A DNA stretch of 64,000 nucleotides from Hirudinaria manillensis (GCA_034509925.1 CM067532.1:5288142-5352141); one strand, 5' to 3'. Positions 17,603 to 29,790 are shown, counted from the stretch's first letter. Made by a program: numbers and translations. The notes: generated from the letters alone by a model not told the origin.

Positions 17603-18148
17603 TTAAACGAATTTTTTCCTCAACACCACATTGGGTGATTGACACTCTCTAATGAGACAAGAGAGTCTACCAAGGTTGGAGTATTTGCATTTTTGTACGC
17701 AGTGCTCCACCGGGTCGTTGTAACGTCGCTTGTTCTTCACGATTCTCTCCTTTTCTCCTGTGCCATCCTTCTCAAACTTGTCTTTTCGTAGTCCTCCTTC
17801 TTCTTGAAATGCTTCGACGACATGAAATCTTTTCTGCGAATTCTCTTCACGCTCCACTGAATGCCAAGCATCGGTCGTTTCTTGACTCCCCGAGAATGAA
17901 GCGTACGCATCGTTGTCGAGAATATTGAAATTTCCATCTCGCAATTCTAAACATCGGAGTCTGCAAATGACCCGAGCGTTCTCCTTGAATCTACTCAGGT
18001 CTTCCTTCAAGTTCACTCCGACGAGAAACGTTCCTCCCAGAAATCGCTTCAGGAGCTGGCAGAATTCGCTGCACCGATGGGCGATAAATTCATCTTCCAA
18101 CTGGCAATCGTCGTGTTGATCTCCGACTCTGTGGAATAAAGAAATCAC
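17603..18148 (-). CDS. Unrecognised charged protein, probable terminal exon
   Basis: A minus-strand frame of 181 codons ends at a TAA at 17603. An internal ATG opens it, but TTTATTCCACAG just before GTCGGAG (near 18130) looks like a splice acceptor, so it is more likely the last exon of a longer gene. Coding is supported by balanced codon use and length. The middle is rich in Glu, Lys and Arg (EEGGLRKDKFEKDGTGEKE) and the last 45 residues hold a Cys cluster (CVQKC, then LSCLIREC). I do not recognise the family; the Cys pattern C-x3-C-x10-C-x4-C could bind metal or form disulfides. Upstream exons were not found with confidence. Confidence 0.5.
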   Translation of the reverse strand: MISLFHRVGDQHDDCQLEDEFIAHRCSEFCQLLKRFLGGTFLVGVNLKEDLSRFKENARVICRLRCLELRDGNFNILDNDAYASFSGSQETTDAWHSVEREENSQKRFHVVEAFQEEGGLRKDKFEKDGTGEKERIVKNKRRYNDPVEHCVQKCKYSNLGRLSCLIRECQSPNVVLRKKFV

Positions 18149-20785
18149 ATTTTAAGATTTTCCCACGACCACCTCTCAAACGATTTGGGAGGCGCCTGAT
18201 GTTGACAAGTACTTGACAAGTCAAAGGTCAATTACAAGAACGCCTCCATTTTGGACAGAACAATGCGAGCTTACGACAGCAGCATTACATTTAAATACGG
18301 TAATTTATTTAATTACGGTTACGATAATGATTTAATAGGATTAAAATAAGTGAAAACGCTTAAAATGCAGCTGCTCGTCAGGTGAGGGAGAGGAGAAATA
18401 CAATGCCCTGCAAAAGCATATTCATTGTTTTGATTGTTAATGAAAAGAAATATGTAAATGGAAGTTATTGAATTTCTTGAAAGAGGACCTGAGTTCACCA
18501 CTTCATAACAAGCGCGTTACGCAATTGTTAGAGTTACGCCAGGAATCTGAGCCCTGAAGGCAAATTTAAAATTTGCATAAAATTTGCTTACCATAGTTAA
18601 GGAATTGTCATTAAAGTTTCGAGATGCAATCATTCAACTCATTCTGGCTAACTCCGTACAACGGATTCCCTTCACCATAATGGCACCTCTATTTTAAAAT
18701 GCGTTTAACTGGATACTACAATATCGTCAACGTTTCCATATCGAACGATATTTCTTATCAGTTAAATACTAGACAAAAACCTAATTCACTGATAATTGTA
18801 ATTTTAAAGAACTCATGTGATATATGTAAGATATATAAATGAAAGAATAGAGATTAGGTGATAAAAATTAACTAAAAATTGCGCTGCTAATTTATTATTT
18901 AGTATTAATCGAGTTAAGCATTCGTAATCATAAAATTATGCCAAGCCATTGACGATTGATTAGTGTTAATGATTAATCTCAATCAAGGCTTTAAAACAAT
19001 TGCAAATTTAACCCTCAAAATTCCACTTAAAACACATTAACATAACAATTTCGCTATGTTTTAACTGGTTTAAGTGGTTTTTTATTATTTGAAGAATGCA
19101 AAAACCTCAAACTGCAAAATTCCCCGCTGCAACTTGGAAGTTTATTAGATGAAATTACTTGATCCTTCGGTGGACCAACACTTGTCTTCATTTTGAAAGT
19201 CTGGGCGGTGTCTTTGACCAAAATCATCGAAACAAAGAACAGACGAAGAAAGGTCATTAAAGACATCGAATGTTCGGTAATGAAATTCAAGACTTGAGAG
19301 CAACGATTTCCATCGTCTTTCAGTGGAAAGTCGCTGCTTATAAAGCTCCAGCTGGCAAAAGTTTCAGCAGAAAATGACGAAAATTGATAAAATGGATGGG
19401 TTCGGGTTTCAAAGAATTTCCAGGTATCAAAATAATGCATTCGAGCCTCATTTCCCAGCAATGTTTTCATTTTATTTCAGTTTTTCAGAAATTAATGCCA
19501 CGCGTGTTGCTTAAGCAGAGGCTGCCTGTTTTGGTTGTCAAGATCGACTTCAAATTATCTTTGTCCCTACGATCGAATGAGGCGTAGTTGATGAGTTTAT
19601 TAAATGTTTAGAGTGGCGTCTGTTATTATGTTGTAATTGTGGTATCTCATGTGTACGTGTACTGTCACCTCGACTCAAAGTGCGAAGTTAAAAAATCAAA
19701 CGCTTCGCACAAAAGGAAACAAATTGACTGAAACAAAGAGGACCACATTTTTATTTATTTTAAATTAAATTAACCGAAATTATAAATGGCTCCAAGAAAT
19801 CATAAATTTCATCCAGTTGGCAATTTTCCAATTCCACTTCAAAATTCAGGAAGAGAAAGGTTAATCATCCAGACGTGAGGGTCGCCATTACTTTCGACTT
19901 TTTAAGATTGATTTAGTTTGTCTATGTTAATAAAGTGGTAGGTAATGCAAACCAACTGATTTGAAAAGGGAACACACAGGCTACACCGATTTTGGTATCA
20001 GGGCAGATAAACACCGATTAAAAAACCTGGACACGCACTCTTGACTAGTTTTTATTTCACAAATTAAACCGTGTCAATGCACCCCGACTTGTAATCAACG
20101 TATGTGAGACAAAATGCGAACCCACATAAACTTCTAAACAAAAAGCGAGAACACCCTTCCCCTCCCACCTTCTTAGAGGAATAAATAACATTTATAGTTA
20201 GCTTCATTAATAATGTTTCTCTGATAAATTTCATTTGAAAACGCTTTATTGGAGTCAACAAGTATTATCTACAATCTTTAAAATAATCCAAACAAAGAAA
20301 TATTAGAAAAGAGTTAATGCAATGGACGACGCAACTCTTCATGAAATTAACGCAACTCCAATCAAACAATCAAATTGTTTAAGCCTGTCAATTAGGATTT
20401 GTTGTCCACAGAATCTGTATACAATCTGAGGCTGAAATGAATTGGCAACTAATCGTTAGTAACAATGTAATGTTGATTTAATTATAGAGCAATTCATAAA
20501 TTTGACTCATGTCCAGGAACCAAGAACTTCAGTACATCCTCATCGCATCAATGTCTAACGCAGCATCCAATGCATATTTGAAAAATCATTCAATTAATCA
20601 ACAAAATGCAAGATCAAAGTTGTGATTAGTTCAAAAATTAATTTTTCATAACTGCAAGATTAGGATAATTCCAAACAATTCCAGGAGATCAGGAGAAGTC
20701 CTAAGAGAACTAGAAGATAACAAGAGAACAGAAGATCTCTTTGATACTATAAGCCTCACATAGAATGTAAATTTTTGGTAATAAT
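18149..20785. other. Mostly non-coding, AT-rich
   Basis: Apart from the small candidate ORF at 19054-19263 no coding frame is convincing. No structured RNA was recognised by eye. Confidence 0.4.
19054..19263 (-). CDS. Possible small secreted peptide (70 residues)
   Basis: From the ATG at 19263 this minus-strand frame reads MSLMTFLRLFFVSMILVKD, a plausible signal peptide, then a short mature region with two cysteines (SCSGEFC) and a basic tail (NKKPLKPVKT). The same frame is open upstream to 19470 with another ATG but without a signal sequence. No homologue is recognised and the Cys pair does not match a neuropeptide family I know. It could be chance, or a 5' exon of the gene at 17.6-18.1 kb. 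Confidence 0.25.
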   Translation of the reverse strand, partial: SLMTFLRLFFVSMILVKDTAQTFKMKTSVGPPKDQVISSNKLPSCSGEFCSLRFLHSSNNKKPLKPVKT

Positions 20786-20787
20786 AT

Positions 20788-21360
20788 AGGGAGGGTCACT
20801 AAGGCTAATCAGATGCTGGGAATTATTTATAGAAATTTCAAGCATCTCTCACAAAACGTTTTAGTCACAGTTTACAAATCCCTAGTGAGATCCCAGTTAG
20901 AGTATGCAGTACAAGAATGGAATCTGTACAGAAAAGGCCTGGAAGACGCCTTAGAGAGGGTGCAACAAAGTTTTACCCAAATGTGCAAATCATGCAAGAA
21001 CCTGGATTATGAAAATAGATTAAAAATTTTGGGCTGCCATCTTTGGTGTATAGAAGAAAAAGGGCCGATCTGATATTATTGTTCAACATTATTAAAGGAT
21101 CGGCACAGGATGTTGGGGGCCCCAGACTCATGTTGTGTCTGGATGAGAGGACAAGAGGCCATGATTGGAAGTTAGCAACAAGAGCCTCACACAAAGACCT
21201 GAGGAAGTTTTTCTTTAGCAACAGACTAGTTCAAGATTGGATTGGGCTTCCTCAAACAGTCGTCGAGGCACAGAACGTTGAGATATTTAAAATTTTATTG
21301 GATGATCATTTTGGGGATTGTAGATATTCGATTACTTTGTTGGGCTTTTGTTTGAATGCT
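20788..21360 (+). pseudogene. Non-LTR retrotransposon RT fragment, C-terminal part (1)
   Basis: The plus strand reads GRVTKANQMLGIIYRNF, then LVTVYKSLVRSQLEYAVQEW and a LERVQ segment. This is the standard tail of the reverse transcriptase ORF in LINE-type elements, in which M-LG-I-x-R-x-F and L-Y-K-S-L-V-R-P-x-L-E-Y are hallmarks. After a frame change near 21045 the same homology continues (RADLILLFNIIKG, then FFFSNRLVQDWIGLP). The catalytic half is missing and the frame is broken, so this is a dead 3' fragment. Confidence 0.85.
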
Positions 21361-22319
21361 TGATTTTGTTACAGGCAAGGGGTTTGCCCGTGCCTTATAA
21401 TAATAATATGAACCAAACATGGTGGCCATATTTCTTCCTGGTCACACCATTTCATTTCAAGTTGGACACTCATGAGATTAAACAGACCACATTTGAATAT
21501 TCCAGGAATATCATCTATCAACTAGCACTGGACTGAATAAAATCCATAGCCATGGTGTTTGTCAGTAGTCTAGAACAAAGCTTGTATTGGTATTGACTTA
21601 ATGTCGTTTTCTAATTTAGCACACCAGTCTATTCAAAGCATGTCTCCATGAAGCAAATGAACAAAACTAGAAAATTTCTTAGGTGATTTTGGATAGAATT
21701 GAGCTTGAAAAAATTATATATGCTTCAACTTCAATCAATTGGAATCCTCTGGAAGTCAGGCAACACGATTTAAAGAGTAATGATTTTACAAGACTTGGGT
21801 CAAAAACTTTAACCAACTTAGTTTTCAGTCCTCACCCAAATATGATATTCATACATTTGGTCAATTTTCACTGCTCATATTGGGCTAACAATGAAGAATT
21901 CCAGTCACAACCCAGCAGCAGATTTCATGTTTCAACAAGACAAAATTGAAAGAATGAAAGATAATCAAAGCATATAATGAAATTTAGAACTTACAGACAA
22001 ATATCACATATAATGTTTTAAATGCAGTTTTACGTGTTACAAAAAAGATACTACTGGATCAATCCTTCAATCGATCCATCCATCAAGAAGACGGGGAGCT
22101 GAAGACAGCAACAGGGTATTTGTGTACCGATTTCTGGTTGTACTTGCTCCCAGGTTATTAAAAAGCATGTCAATCCAAATAAGAAATAAATTCTGCACCT
22201 TTCTGACCAGATAAGATTTAGAACTTGTCCTGGCATAAACCATGCAAACAAATACTTTAATAGATTTTTGAGAATCAATTGAGCCTGATGAAGTTGTCAA
22301 GCTTCAAGCTAAAGAAAAC

Positions 22320-23390
22320 AAAGTCTGATACCAATCATCTTGGAACCACTGCTGTTTATAATCTATGTCAATGACATGTGTAATTCCTCTAACAGACTGG
22401 AATTCTTGTTGTTTGCTGATGACACAAACGTGTTTTTATTGGACTAGGATATCGACAGGCTATATGTCACCATGAATGCTGAACTGCAAAATGTCACAAA
22501 CTGGTGCAGAGCCAACATTCTATCTCTCAACGTTAAGAAGACTGTCTACATGCTGTTCCACAAAGCAAGAAAGAAACTCGTCCTGGAAAATTATAACATT
22601 CTTATCGGCAACATTATTCTTACTCGTGTAGACACCTGTAAATTTCTAGGCATTTATATTGACCATCACCTCACAGTCAAACATCATATCCAATATCTTA
22701 CTAATAAGATTTCAAAAAATATTGGAATTATTTCACGTATCCATCGATATATTACTTCTACTATTACCATCACTTTGTATTACTCATTTGTATTTCCATA
22801 CTTGAACTAATGCAACATCATCTGGGCATCAAACTACTCATCTTATCTATGTCCCCTGCTTAATCTTCAAAAGAGATACTTACGCATAGCCCTACACTGA
22901 ACCCATTTTTAGAAAATTCAAAATTCTCAAAGTCCATCAAATAAATTACTTCCAGGCTGATATTTGTATTTTCAGGCACGACCATAATATGCTCCCACAG
23001 TCTTTCCATAAACTCATTTCAGCACCTCAAACCTCACATCCCTACGATCTCAGACAAGCCCAGAAATTCAAACCCCCCTTCTCAAAATCCAACACTTTTC
23101 TAAGATCTATTCAATGCTCAGGCCCCAACGTATACAATAAAATTCCTAGTATTATAACTCAGCATTCCAGCTTATATGCCTTTAAACGTAACTTAAAAAA
23201 TTTCAATTCATCACTCCACCATTAATCCTTTCAATAACCAACTTATTCTTGATATTATTTACGTACTATGTATCACATTTATTATATAATTTGTCGCAAA
23301 CGGTTGGCCACCCAGCGGGATGTAAATCCCTTCTGGCCTACTGGTGTTATATTAAGTTCATGTGCTTTTTTTTTCATTGAATAAATCAGG
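22320..23390 (+). pseudogene. Non-LTR retrotransposon RT fragment with FADDT box (2)
   Basis: Around 22340-22450 the frame reads LFIIYVNDMC, then LEFLLFADDTNVFLLD: the F-A-D-D catalytic box of reverse transcriptase, followed by an in-frame TAG. Downstream are NVTNWCRANILSLNVKKT and TCKFLGIYIDHHLTVKHHI, thumb-region motifs of Jockey/CR1-like elements, ending near 22808. A later frame (22989-23225) carries HPYDLRQAQKF and GPNVYNKIPS, typical of the 3' end of such ORFs. Stops and shifts show it is inactive. Family is judged by motif style only. Confidence 0.85.
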
Positions 23391-23662
23391 AGATGTTAAT
23401 GGAAGAAGTATAACAGTGCTATATCACCATTTGATAGCAACAATAATTTTCTTCTGTAAGTATACTTATATTCACATTTTTAATGATTGTCCTATGCAAA
23501 ATTAGCATGCAAATAATGAAGCATTGTTCCTATTCACAGACACAATTTGCCTATGAAAAGATAATTGGAAATTTCTGTAGAAAGTATTATTTAATTCACT
23601 ATTTATCTTTACCAGCTAGTTTCTTAATAATAATAATAATAATAATACTGGTTACTAATAAT

Positions 23663-24160
23663 AACAATAATAATGGATTACCTCCAGCATCATTCAAATC
23701 GGGAATCATCACATTCACACCAAGGAATAAAGAGGCTTCGATTCTGAGAGATTATTGACCCATCACTGTTGGTCAGATTATGGCCTGTCTCTTTCATCGC
23801 ATACTTGGAAGTAGAATGTTGGGAAATTGGCCTGTCATCAAGACAAAAAGCTTTCTGTCCAGGGGATAGTGTTGCACAAAATCTTCTTCTCATCAAATAA
23901 ATCATTCAAAAGAAGAAAGAACAGCTTCAAAAGCTAAACTTGACATTTGTCGACATCACAAAAGCTTTCGATTCCGTGTCCCATAAATCTATCCTCAGAG
24001 CTGCTGCCAGACTCGGCACACCACCTATTCTCTTAAACTACCAGGCAGAACTCTGCAGAGAAAGTGAGGTCCCCTTGAAAACCGAGGGGGTTCTCAGCGG
24101 AAAGGTACGAGTGAAAAGAGGAGTTCGTCAAAAAAAGATGAGGCCAGTCATTTTTACTAA
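23663..24160 (+). pseudogene. R2-like reverse transcriptase fragment (3)
   Basis: Starts with N-G-L-P-P-x-S-F-K-S-G-I-I-T-F-T-P-R-N-K, then a region broken by stops, then LTFVDITKAFDSVSHKSIL (from 23937) and RVKRGVRQ near 24118. The D-I-T-K-A-F-D-S-V-S-H palm motif and R-G-V-R-Q before the lost GDPLSP segment fit R2/NeSL-type or related retroelements. In-frame stops near 23757 and in the middle mark it as decayed. It differs from fragments 1, 2 and 4, so several families inserted here. Confidence 0.75.
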
Positions 24161-24244
24161 CTATATCTCTCCATGTTTGAATATCTCATCTCATAGAAAA
24201 AAGTTACATACAACTCTGTAAATGATTACTACAATGAGGAACTG

Positions 24245-24948
24245 GGTAAATTGATACTTGGAAAGCATATTGCTTACCTTCCGTTATGGTCTTACTTTTT
24301 AACACCAACAGGAAAAGCGGTACCTAACACAATTGTGGAAAGTTCCTTAGTAGTAGTAAGAAGGAATGTATGCAAAATGAAACATTTATGAAACCAGAAC
24401 ATGTTTTGGAGCTGCTTAAAACAAGATCCATCAGTATGTGCAACAAGAGGGACATCCAGTTTGCAGTAAAGAAAAAGAAAATGCTTGGTAGCTGCTAGGA
24501 AGGCCCCCAACTAAGAAGGCCAAATACATCCAGTTTTATATTACTTATGCACATCTGAAAAATGAGAACCTGGACTTATGTTCAAATGGCTTGCCAATTA
24601 ATATCAATTAATTTGATATGCCATTCCACCATATAACAACAGTCAGTCATAATAACAACACCCTCATTTTAAAGGATTATCCTAAGCTGACTGAAGGTAG
24701 CTGGCTCACCATATCTGTTCTAGATTACGTCATGAGCATCGCTAAGGAGCTGAGGCAGACCTGCCTTGTCGGAAGCTCATTATTTTCATCCAAGCTTAGC
24801 AAAAAAACTCTATCTCAGGTTGCCTCTTTTCACCTTGGATCCCTTCATCAAAAGAAATACATGCTTCCTGCCAGTTATGAATAATAATTTTCTGGTAGAT
24901 TCTTTAAAAAACTCAATATTCCTATATGACCCCTCTAGATTAGACTGA
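24245..24948 (+). pseudogene. Decayed transposon ORF, possibly with a transposon-associated protease region
   Basis: Broken plus-strand frames read AYLPLWSYFLTPTGKAVPNT, then VVVRRNV, and further on LKDYPKLTEGSWLTISVLDY. The first resembles the PLWS...R.TNS.VE..F..VK pattern found in some host-domesticated or transposon proteins; the second resembles the EWL-x-D-x-V-I-D start of C48 (Ulp1-like) peptidases that some DNA transposons carry. Many stops and shifts are present. Both assignments rest on faint motif similarity. Confidence 0.35.
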
Positions 24949-24966
24949 AAAAAGGGTCTCTTATAC

Positions 24967-25547
24967 ATGGGAAGATATGGTAGTTCACCAGCCTGGAATC
25001 CCCACCATATATTTCTCATTGACAGAATTGAAAAAGTTTATAAAAGATTCAATAAATCAATACCTTCTGTTGCATCATATTCCTATATGGATAGACTAAA
25101 ATTCCTCAATCTCCCCACCTTGGAAAAGTGCCGCCTCCTGGCCGACTTGACCTTCTGCTTCAAGCCGCTAAAGGATTTTGTAGATTCTCCCCTGAAACAT
25201 TTCCTGGTTTTTCAAAGTTATTGTGGCACAAGGAGTCACAATCTCAAACTAAAACAATGCAAATTTTCCACTGACATCGTTAAATATTTTTTTAGCAATA
25301 GGATTGTTCAACCTTGGAACTCACTGCCACCTGATTTTACTAATGCAACAACTGTTTCAAGATTCAACGCACTCATACGTGATTTTGATCTTAGCAAATA
25401 CCTTATATAGAACTGACTCATTTTCGTCATTATCACCACCATGATTCATACTCTCAATTTGTCCTTTGCTCGAATTGACCAAACTGTGTTAGTGGTCCTA
25501 TTGGGCCCTTCAGTTTGTAAATAAAAAAAAATAAAATAAAAAAAACA
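24967..25547 (+). pseudogene. Non-LTR retrotransposon 3' end with A-rich tail (4)
   Basis: An open frame (24967-25410) reads FLIDRIEKVYKRFNKSI, a LEKCRLLADLTFCFK segment, then FFSNRIVQPWNSLPPDFTNA and ends FNALIRDFDLSKYLI. R-I-V-x-x-W-N-S-L-P is the usual RT C-terminal signature. A 3' UTR of about 100 bp leads to an A-rich tail at 25518-25547, consistent with target-primed insertion in plus orientation. Only the 3' end is present (5' truncation). Confidence 0.85.
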
Positions 25548-25870
25548 TCTTATAAAGCAGATTTGGATGTAGGGGTACATTATGCTAGTATCAGCAATTA
25601 TCATTGACAAAACTTGAAGTGCAATATCTCTGCTCGGAAACTTTGGAAATTAATAAACCTGTACATCATTTTTTACAGTTTCACTAGCACTACAAGACCT
25701 TGTAGATATATTGAAACTTCCACACTTTTTAAGTGCTGCATATCAAAGCAAAGAGCCTCAATTTTGTTATTGAATCTTTGAAGTGTGTTATCTCAGCTCA
25801 GAGGCATAGGATAGCAATTTATATATCATTACAAAGATAATCAATAGTACTACCAAATCATATGTGAATA

Positions 25871-26125
25871 CAGTCAATTCTCATTACTGTGCCACCCATC
25901 AGGACCAAGCAAAAGAGAGACCCGCCAGTCATTTGTTGGCTTTTAGAAAGTCAGACAGAAAGCCAATCTCCCTGGCCAGCTTGGACTGATTCGGTTCAGT
26001 CTTCATGGCATCAATGATCTCCTTCAGCATGAAGTCGGTCTGCTTGTGTTTCTGTGCTGTCATTTGTGGCTGAATTTGAAAATATAACACACACAATCAT
26101 GGCATAGTAGCGGGTGGCACAGTAA
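25871..26125 (-). mobile_element. Tigger/pogo-like element remnant with HTH fragment
   Basis: The left end reads TA then CAGTCAATTCTCATTACTG (25871 on), the style of Tigger/pogo terminal repeats with a TA target site. A perfect 14-bp inverted repeat (TTACTGTGCCACCC at 25884-25897 and its complement at 26112-26125) brackets a minus-strand ORF of 44 codons (26063-25929). That ORF contains QTDFMLKEIIDAMKTEPNQS followed by KLAREIGF and DFLKANK, which fits the psq-type helix-turn-helix of pogo/Tigger/CENP-B transposases (I-x-A-x-E...K-x-x-L-A-R-E-x-G). Its G/C-richer codons stand out from the surroundings. Most of the transposase is missing; the right end is not clear. Confidence 0.55.
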
Positions 26126-28216
26126 ATTTATTTTGTATTGAATTTTGTCAGACTGAGCAAAAGTGGTATGACAGTAACAGCTGTAATGACTGTATCTGTC
26201 CATGTGTAATACAAATTCTTCATAATCAATCTTTAAAGTGAATTGCTGGTAATAAAAATGCAATAACTTAATGATTTTTGGAAAGGTTATCATCTCCCCT
26301 TTCAAAATGTGTCATTTATTGCGTGTTTATGTTTACATAACAAAGTAATTACAAAAATCAAACCCCAATGTACCGCCTCTAACTTCATCCGGGTCATTTA
26401 TTTAAAAACCAAAATAAATAAAAAATCCGACTGCACTGTCTGACATCACCAAGGTGGCATTTTTTCTAATAGAAGTTTTAAAATTCTTTTAAGTTAAGCA
26501 ACTTTAACCCTCTATAAGCTTTCAATTGATCAACCGTGTCAGACAAAGCCCTCCAGAAGTTTTCAAGAAACTAGCCAGACCAGAAGGAATGCATGGCAAG
26601 TGTCCCTGTGGAGCATGAATATTGCATGAATCTGTTCACAGGTGACAGCTGACTGACTAATGAATGTATCATGTGGACCACACTGATAACAGTAATTGGT
26701 ACTGAACAAAAAATAAAATTGTTCAACATTGCAACTCAGACCCCATAAATAAACTTTAAAAACCGTTGCGAAATTGATTTTATAAATTTAAATAAAATTT
26801 GAGCTCTTGTCAAACCTCTAGTCAAAAAACTTCTCCAGGTGCATTTATTTTCTTAACAAGTGAGGTCATGGATTGGTTTTCGACTGGAGATAAAACATAG
26901 CAGCGACCGAGCAAGATTTCATTACTCTTCAACCTCCAGTAAATAATATCGCTTCTAAATACCAGCATCATACGAACATAAAAAACAAGGGCTTCCTGGA
27001 CATACGTACATGTACGTTAGAGAGGGAATGCATGCCAATCAGAAATAATATGAATATTAATTAGTTTTAAACGTGCAATCTTATTTTAAATCGAATTTTG
27101 AAATTTATTAACAAATAATTAAATAAATAGAATCAAAAATTTTAAACAATAATAAAGCTTTGCTTGTCATAACAAATTTCTATATTTTCGAGCAGCATCT
27201 AAATTTATTGCATTCATTTTGTTCATTTCGGAAAAAGGCGAGAAAAAATAATTTTTTTAATAAAATTTCATTTTAATTTTTTCATTAATTTTTAAATCGA
27301 ACAGAGGATGCTTTGCCTCAAGTAACAATTATAGACCAAGTTGTAAATAATGCGTTTTGTTTTTAAAAAAGTGATGATAATAGATGAATAAAAAGCGCAG
27401 ACTAACCATTAAGTAAGGCTCCTTTGAATCCATTAAACACCTGGCACTCCCGGCGAAACAACCCCTAGCTCGAGAAACTTTATCTAAATGAATTATTTTA
27501 CTAGATTGAAGAGCATATTAATCACAAGGGACTGGTTAAATTGTAGGGTTATGTGGAGGTTACTGCCTTATTTAAACCAGATAATGTGCTTTGACGAATG
27601 TAATCATAAATAAATGGTCGCTAGACGGAGTTCTGCATCCAGAACTCCGGAAGTGGTTTGGGAATGCCAGATGTACAGAAGAAATTTAGAAAAGATTAAA
27701 AGATGGCCAACAATAGTTTGTGTTTAGCTAAATTATGTATGTAGTTCGTTTTAAGCAAACTCCATTAAAGATTTCTGGATTCGGACTGGCAACCCGAGAT
27801 TAACGACTTCTGGATTAATCGATACAACCCTTTTGGTTCTGTTAGACAGCTGAATTCGGGGTGGGAAATGCCCAGATCTCATACGGAACCTGGGGTCCTA
27901 TTTGCTTAGTAAGGAGCAATTGCATACCACTTCCTTAGGAAAAGCTGAACAGTGGTACTGAACTCTGTACTGAAGAAGGTCATTTTTTTATGTGAACCGG
28001 AGAATGTGGTACTTTGATTTTCATCAATTTTCAATTTAATTTTATATCAGTTTTTTTTTTACAAAAATTACTTATTAAATTTATAAGGTTTAATTTATAT
28101 AAATTTAGGTATATTGTAATACTGAAAGAATAACCAACACTAGCTAAATGTTTCAGATATTTTCTTGGATTAGTAAACAAACTTGATGAAATAAGGGTCG
28201 GTCCGGTCGTCCAGTT
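26126..28216. other. Intergenic, nothing recognised
   Basis: AT-rich, no convincing coding frame on either strand. The last part is the 5' flank of TMEM115. Confidence 0.4.
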
Positions 28217-29417
28217 ATGACGGCCTTGTTACAATCGAAGATTTCAATGGTCGTCAATAGTTATAATGCCTCTGTTTTGAGTGCGAACTTGTTTGTCAGA
28301 ATTTTTTGCGTGTCAATATTTATCGGCCATTTATTGTCATATTCCGAAACTGCCAACGAATTATTTTGCATTTACCCAGGGAAACTTTTGCCCCCAAACT
28401 TTACCATTTGGACCGTCATAACCTATTGCTTTATCGAGCCTCACATTTGGCTCCTCGTTTGTAATGTGGTCGTTGTTTTTATGTACGGAAAAGTGGTTGA
28501 ACCACTGTGGGGGTCATTGGAGATGGTCCGTTTCTATGCCATAGTTTCAACATTTGTGGCCATCATAACAGTGTGTTTCTATTTTCTCCAATATCTATTC
28601 ACGACGAACACTGATCTATTATTTACGAATCCAGTTTATGGTATGAGTGGATATGCGGCCGGGCTCACAGTGGTATTGAAGCAAACGATGGGAGATCAAG
28701 TCCTTCTGAGCAATCCATTCATCAAATTGCGTAACAAGCACATACCTATCGTTGCTGCTTGCCTAATTTTCTTGGCAAGAGTTATAAATATTGTTCCTCC
28801 CCCGCATATGGTATTGTTTACATTCGGTCTCATTGTCAGCTGGGTTTATTTGCGTTTCTATCAGAAACACAAGGATGGAACAAAAGGTGATTCAGCTGAG
28901 GGATTCTCATTTGCCAGGTATGTCAGTTTCTTAAACTGTGTGGATTTGCAACTTCAACTTCCTTTTTTTTTGTAGCTTTTTCCCTGATATCCTAAGTCCA
29001 TATATTGGCTTTCTGTCAAATGTAGTGTTTGCCTTGTTGGTAAAAATGAAAATATGCTCGAGTTCTCATAGGAAGTTTGAACTCAAAGCCCCTGTAGTGA
29101 ACTTGACCCTTGCTGGGACAGATATTCACGACGCAGAGCGGAGAAGGTGAGTGATGAATAGGGTTAAACCTGTGAGCAACAAAGCCTCAATCCTTCATGT
29201 GAAGGTCATCTAATGTTTCAGGAAACTGGCACTAAAAGCTTTAAACGAAAGACTAAATAAAGTTAGCACACTTCCCTGGCCAAACATGGAAGAAACTCTG
29301 GAGGGGGAGCAAAGAGGCTTTGAGTCGAACGATTCTGACCCGAAGCAGCCGGAAGAAAAGTCTGTCGTCATAAACATCCAGGAATCCCAGCAAGAAAACG
29401 ATGTGATCCTCGTGTAG
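28217..29417 (+). CDS. TMEM115: TMEM115 homologue (Golgi rhomboid-like membrane protein)
   Basis: Three exons: 28217-28917, 28976-29146 and 29222-29417, with phases that join cleanly. The start gives MTALLQSKISMVVNSYNASV. Several membrane segments follow (FVRIFCVSIFIGHLL; IWLLVCNVVVVFMYG; MVRFYAIVSTFVAIITVCFY; a GMSGYAAGL segment; PIVAACLIFLARVINIVP; MVLFTFGLIVSWVYLRFY). VEPLWGSLE and PVYGMSGYAAG are characteristic of TMEM115, a pseudoprotease-like rhomboid relative linked to Golgi retrograde transport. The C-terminal cytosolic tail is acidic and ends VINIQESQQENDVILV. AATAAA at 29791-29796 is a good polyadenylation signal. The second exon begins with SFFPDILSPYIGFLSN. Confidence 0.92.
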
Positions 29418-29790
29418 ATCAAAACACTGTTTGAGGATCTGTAGCATCCTTTGCACGAAGTCTTAAGTACCAAACTCCACTGACACTGTCGTTTCGTGAA
29501 CACGTGAAGAATCCCCACGCTAGTGATGTCATTTAGAATTTTATTTGAGTGCTGCAATTTATTTTCACAACGATCCCAAAGGTGCATGACATTTTGGATT
29601 ATGGACTTTTGACTTTCTTGACCATTATTTTAAAGTTGTATCTTATCAACTCTTCTGAAGCGATGCTTGTGTAAATTACCAAAGATTCTTAATAATTGTT
29701 AGACCAACCGATCAATAAGAGTTCCAGTTTAAACGATTTTTATTTAAAATTAATGTTTGTAAATTATGGATGGATTATGTGCGCTTAGTC

